Shown piece by piece: positions 63,333-64,000 of a stretch of 64,000 nt of DNA. Within the stretch, counting starts at the first letter, position 1. Every line of letters begins with the position of its first letter. The stretch comes from an uncultured Actinomycetes bacterium (lineage in GTDB: Bacteria; Actinomycetota; Thermoleophilia; Miltoncostaeales; Miltoncostaeaceae). The translations under genes and the position numbers were made by a program. A model generated the notes under the pieces. The model was not told the origin of the DNA, searched no databases, and worked only from the letters and a program-made list of their open reading frames with translations. The stretch is taken from assembly GCA_903896045.1 (NCBI GenBank), contig CAITWD010000012.1, forward strand, positions 1 through 64,000, read 5' to 3'.

Positions 63333-64000
63333 TCACAGCACCTGCGATGACTCGACAAGGACAAATTGATCACGGTGGATCAGCTCGGCAATCGCCTCAG
63401 GAAATACGGCAAGGACCTCTGCGGTCTGCATGCCCGCCACCTGACGAAGTTCCTCGGAGGAATAACTGGTAACTCCCTTACCGACAACACGTTTGGTGTC
63501 ATCGACCACGTCGACTGCGTCTCCCGCGACAAATGTTCCATCGACCGCTCGTACGCCCACCGGAAGGAGCGAGGTACCCTGAATACGAAGCGCGCGTGCC
63601 GCTCCTGCATCGATATGAATGACCCCTTGCGCGGGTTTGGTGTGGCGCAGCCACAATTTGTAGGCAGACTCCTTGCGGTTTCCAGGACGAAACCGCGTGC
63701 CCACGTGGTGACCAGATGCAACAGACGACAGCACACCGTCGCGATGGCCGGACGCGATCACGCAGGTCACACCTGCAGAGGTCGCCATCGTGGCGGCCGC
63801 AATCTTTGAGGTAATGCCGCCTCGTCCGATCCCCGAGCCACGCATATCGGCAAGCGGCACATCCTCGGGATACACCTCAGGATCAACGTCGGTAATGAGC
63901 TTTGGCTCCCCGTGAGGGCCCACGCCATAGAGGCCATCCCGATCGGTCAATAGCACCAGCCAGGTCGCCGACATCAGCATCGCGACTTGGGCGGCAAGCA
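63333..64000 (-). CDS. proB: Glutamate 5-kinase, C-terminal part (5' end outside window)
   Basis: The frame is open to the window edge (LAAQVAM before MSATWLVLLTDRDGLYG), so the N-terminal half of the amino-acid kinase domain is missing. Visible are SGIGRGGITSKIAAA (the GTGGMxTKxxAA-like motif) and IASGHRDGVL. A C-terminal PUA domain of about 75 residues begins near ARALRIQGTSLLPVGV. ProB phosphorylates glutamate for proline. It ends 9 nt before nadD starts downstream on the same strand. Confidence 0.92.
   Translation of the reverse strand, partial: LAAQVAMLMSATWLVLLTDRDGLYGVGPHGEPKLITDVDPEVYPEDVPLADMRGSGIGRGGITSKIAAATMATSAGVTCVIASGHRDGVLSSVASGHHVGTRFRPGNRKESAYKLWLRHTKPAQGVIHIDAGAARALRIQGTSLLPVGVRAVDGTFVAGDAVDVVDDTKRVVGKGVTSYSSEELRQVAGMQTAEVLAVFPEAIAELIHRDQFVLVESSQVL

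Noticed and set aside
2-64000. CRISPR arrays, insertion sequences, prophage or integrase genes
   Set aside because: No regularly spaced repeats, transposase motifs or phage structural genes were seen; the window is ordinary chromosome.

Overview
This 64 kb window is a chromosomal segment of a bacterium, almost certainly an actinomycete-type (Actinomycetota) organism of moderate GC content (about 58-60% by eye), possibly one of the deep lineages such as Thermoleophilia. The evidence is as follows. There are two LexA boxes of the CGAACnnnnGTTCG type. There is a DtxR/MntR regulator with a DtxR-like operator. Several genes look leaderless, with a TAnnnT -10 element 6-9 nt before the start codon. 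F420-type luciferase-like oxidoreductases are present. trpF is absent from the trp cluster, as expected where PriA serves both His and Trp synthesis. The order leuS-holA-rpsT-lepA-hemW-hrcA-dnaJ-rsmE-HIT-phoH-ybeY-dgk-era is conserved. The genus cannot be fixed from sequence alone. I see no phage, insertion sequence, CRISPR array, plasmid gene or defence island.

Layout. 1-2.2 kb: the end of a three-gene electron-transfer module (membrane cytochrome-like protein, NuoF/SLBB flavoprotein, small ferredoxin). 2.2-9.7 kb: Nudix hydrolase, PPi-type phosphofructokinase, topoisomerase III, nitroreductase and a KimA-like permease. 9.8-16.7 kb: an SOS mutagenesis region (imuB, a DUF6504-like gene, dnaE2) interrupted by a manganese unit (mntR-mntH). 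16.7-24.3 kb: thiolase, ErpA-type protein, F420-type oxidoreductase, aldo/keto reductase, small redox and cupin proteins, DUF72 protein and a GAF-GAF-GGDEF-HD-GYP signalling protein. 24.4-32.4 kb: a minus-strand biosynthetic run deoC-hisIE-trpE-trpG-trpD-trpC, then two cytochrome c maturation genes and trpB2.

32.5-49 kb is one long, tightly overlapped minus-strand housekeeping block (leuS, holA, murJ, lepA, hemW, hrcA, a hypothetical gene, dnaJ, prmA, rsmE, HIT, phoH, ybeY, a DgkA-PAP2 fusion, era), with rpsT reading the other way inside it. 49-54.5 kb holds small accessory genes, a twice-frameshifted F420-type oxidoreductase and an MFS exporter. 54.5-55.1 kb is a 560-bp non-coding stretch ending in a textbook intrinsic terminator, a candidate for a structured RNA. 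55.1-61.3 kb has a possible GxGD membrane protease-like gene with a secreted partner, then an atypical PII-Amt pair, a Vps62-like membrane protein and a cupin. 61.3-64 kb has tRNA-Ala(GGC), a TauE/SafE transporter, and rsfS-nadD-proB running off the right edge.

Most promising items: the paired LexA operators touching the ATGs of imuB and dnaE2 without imuA; the PII/Amt pair with Val at position 51 and Glu at 168; the DgkA-PAP2 fusion; the GxGD membrane protein; the orphan terminator region at 54.8-55.04 kb; and the possible ATA start between hrcA and dnaJ. These are readings of raw sequence without database searches.
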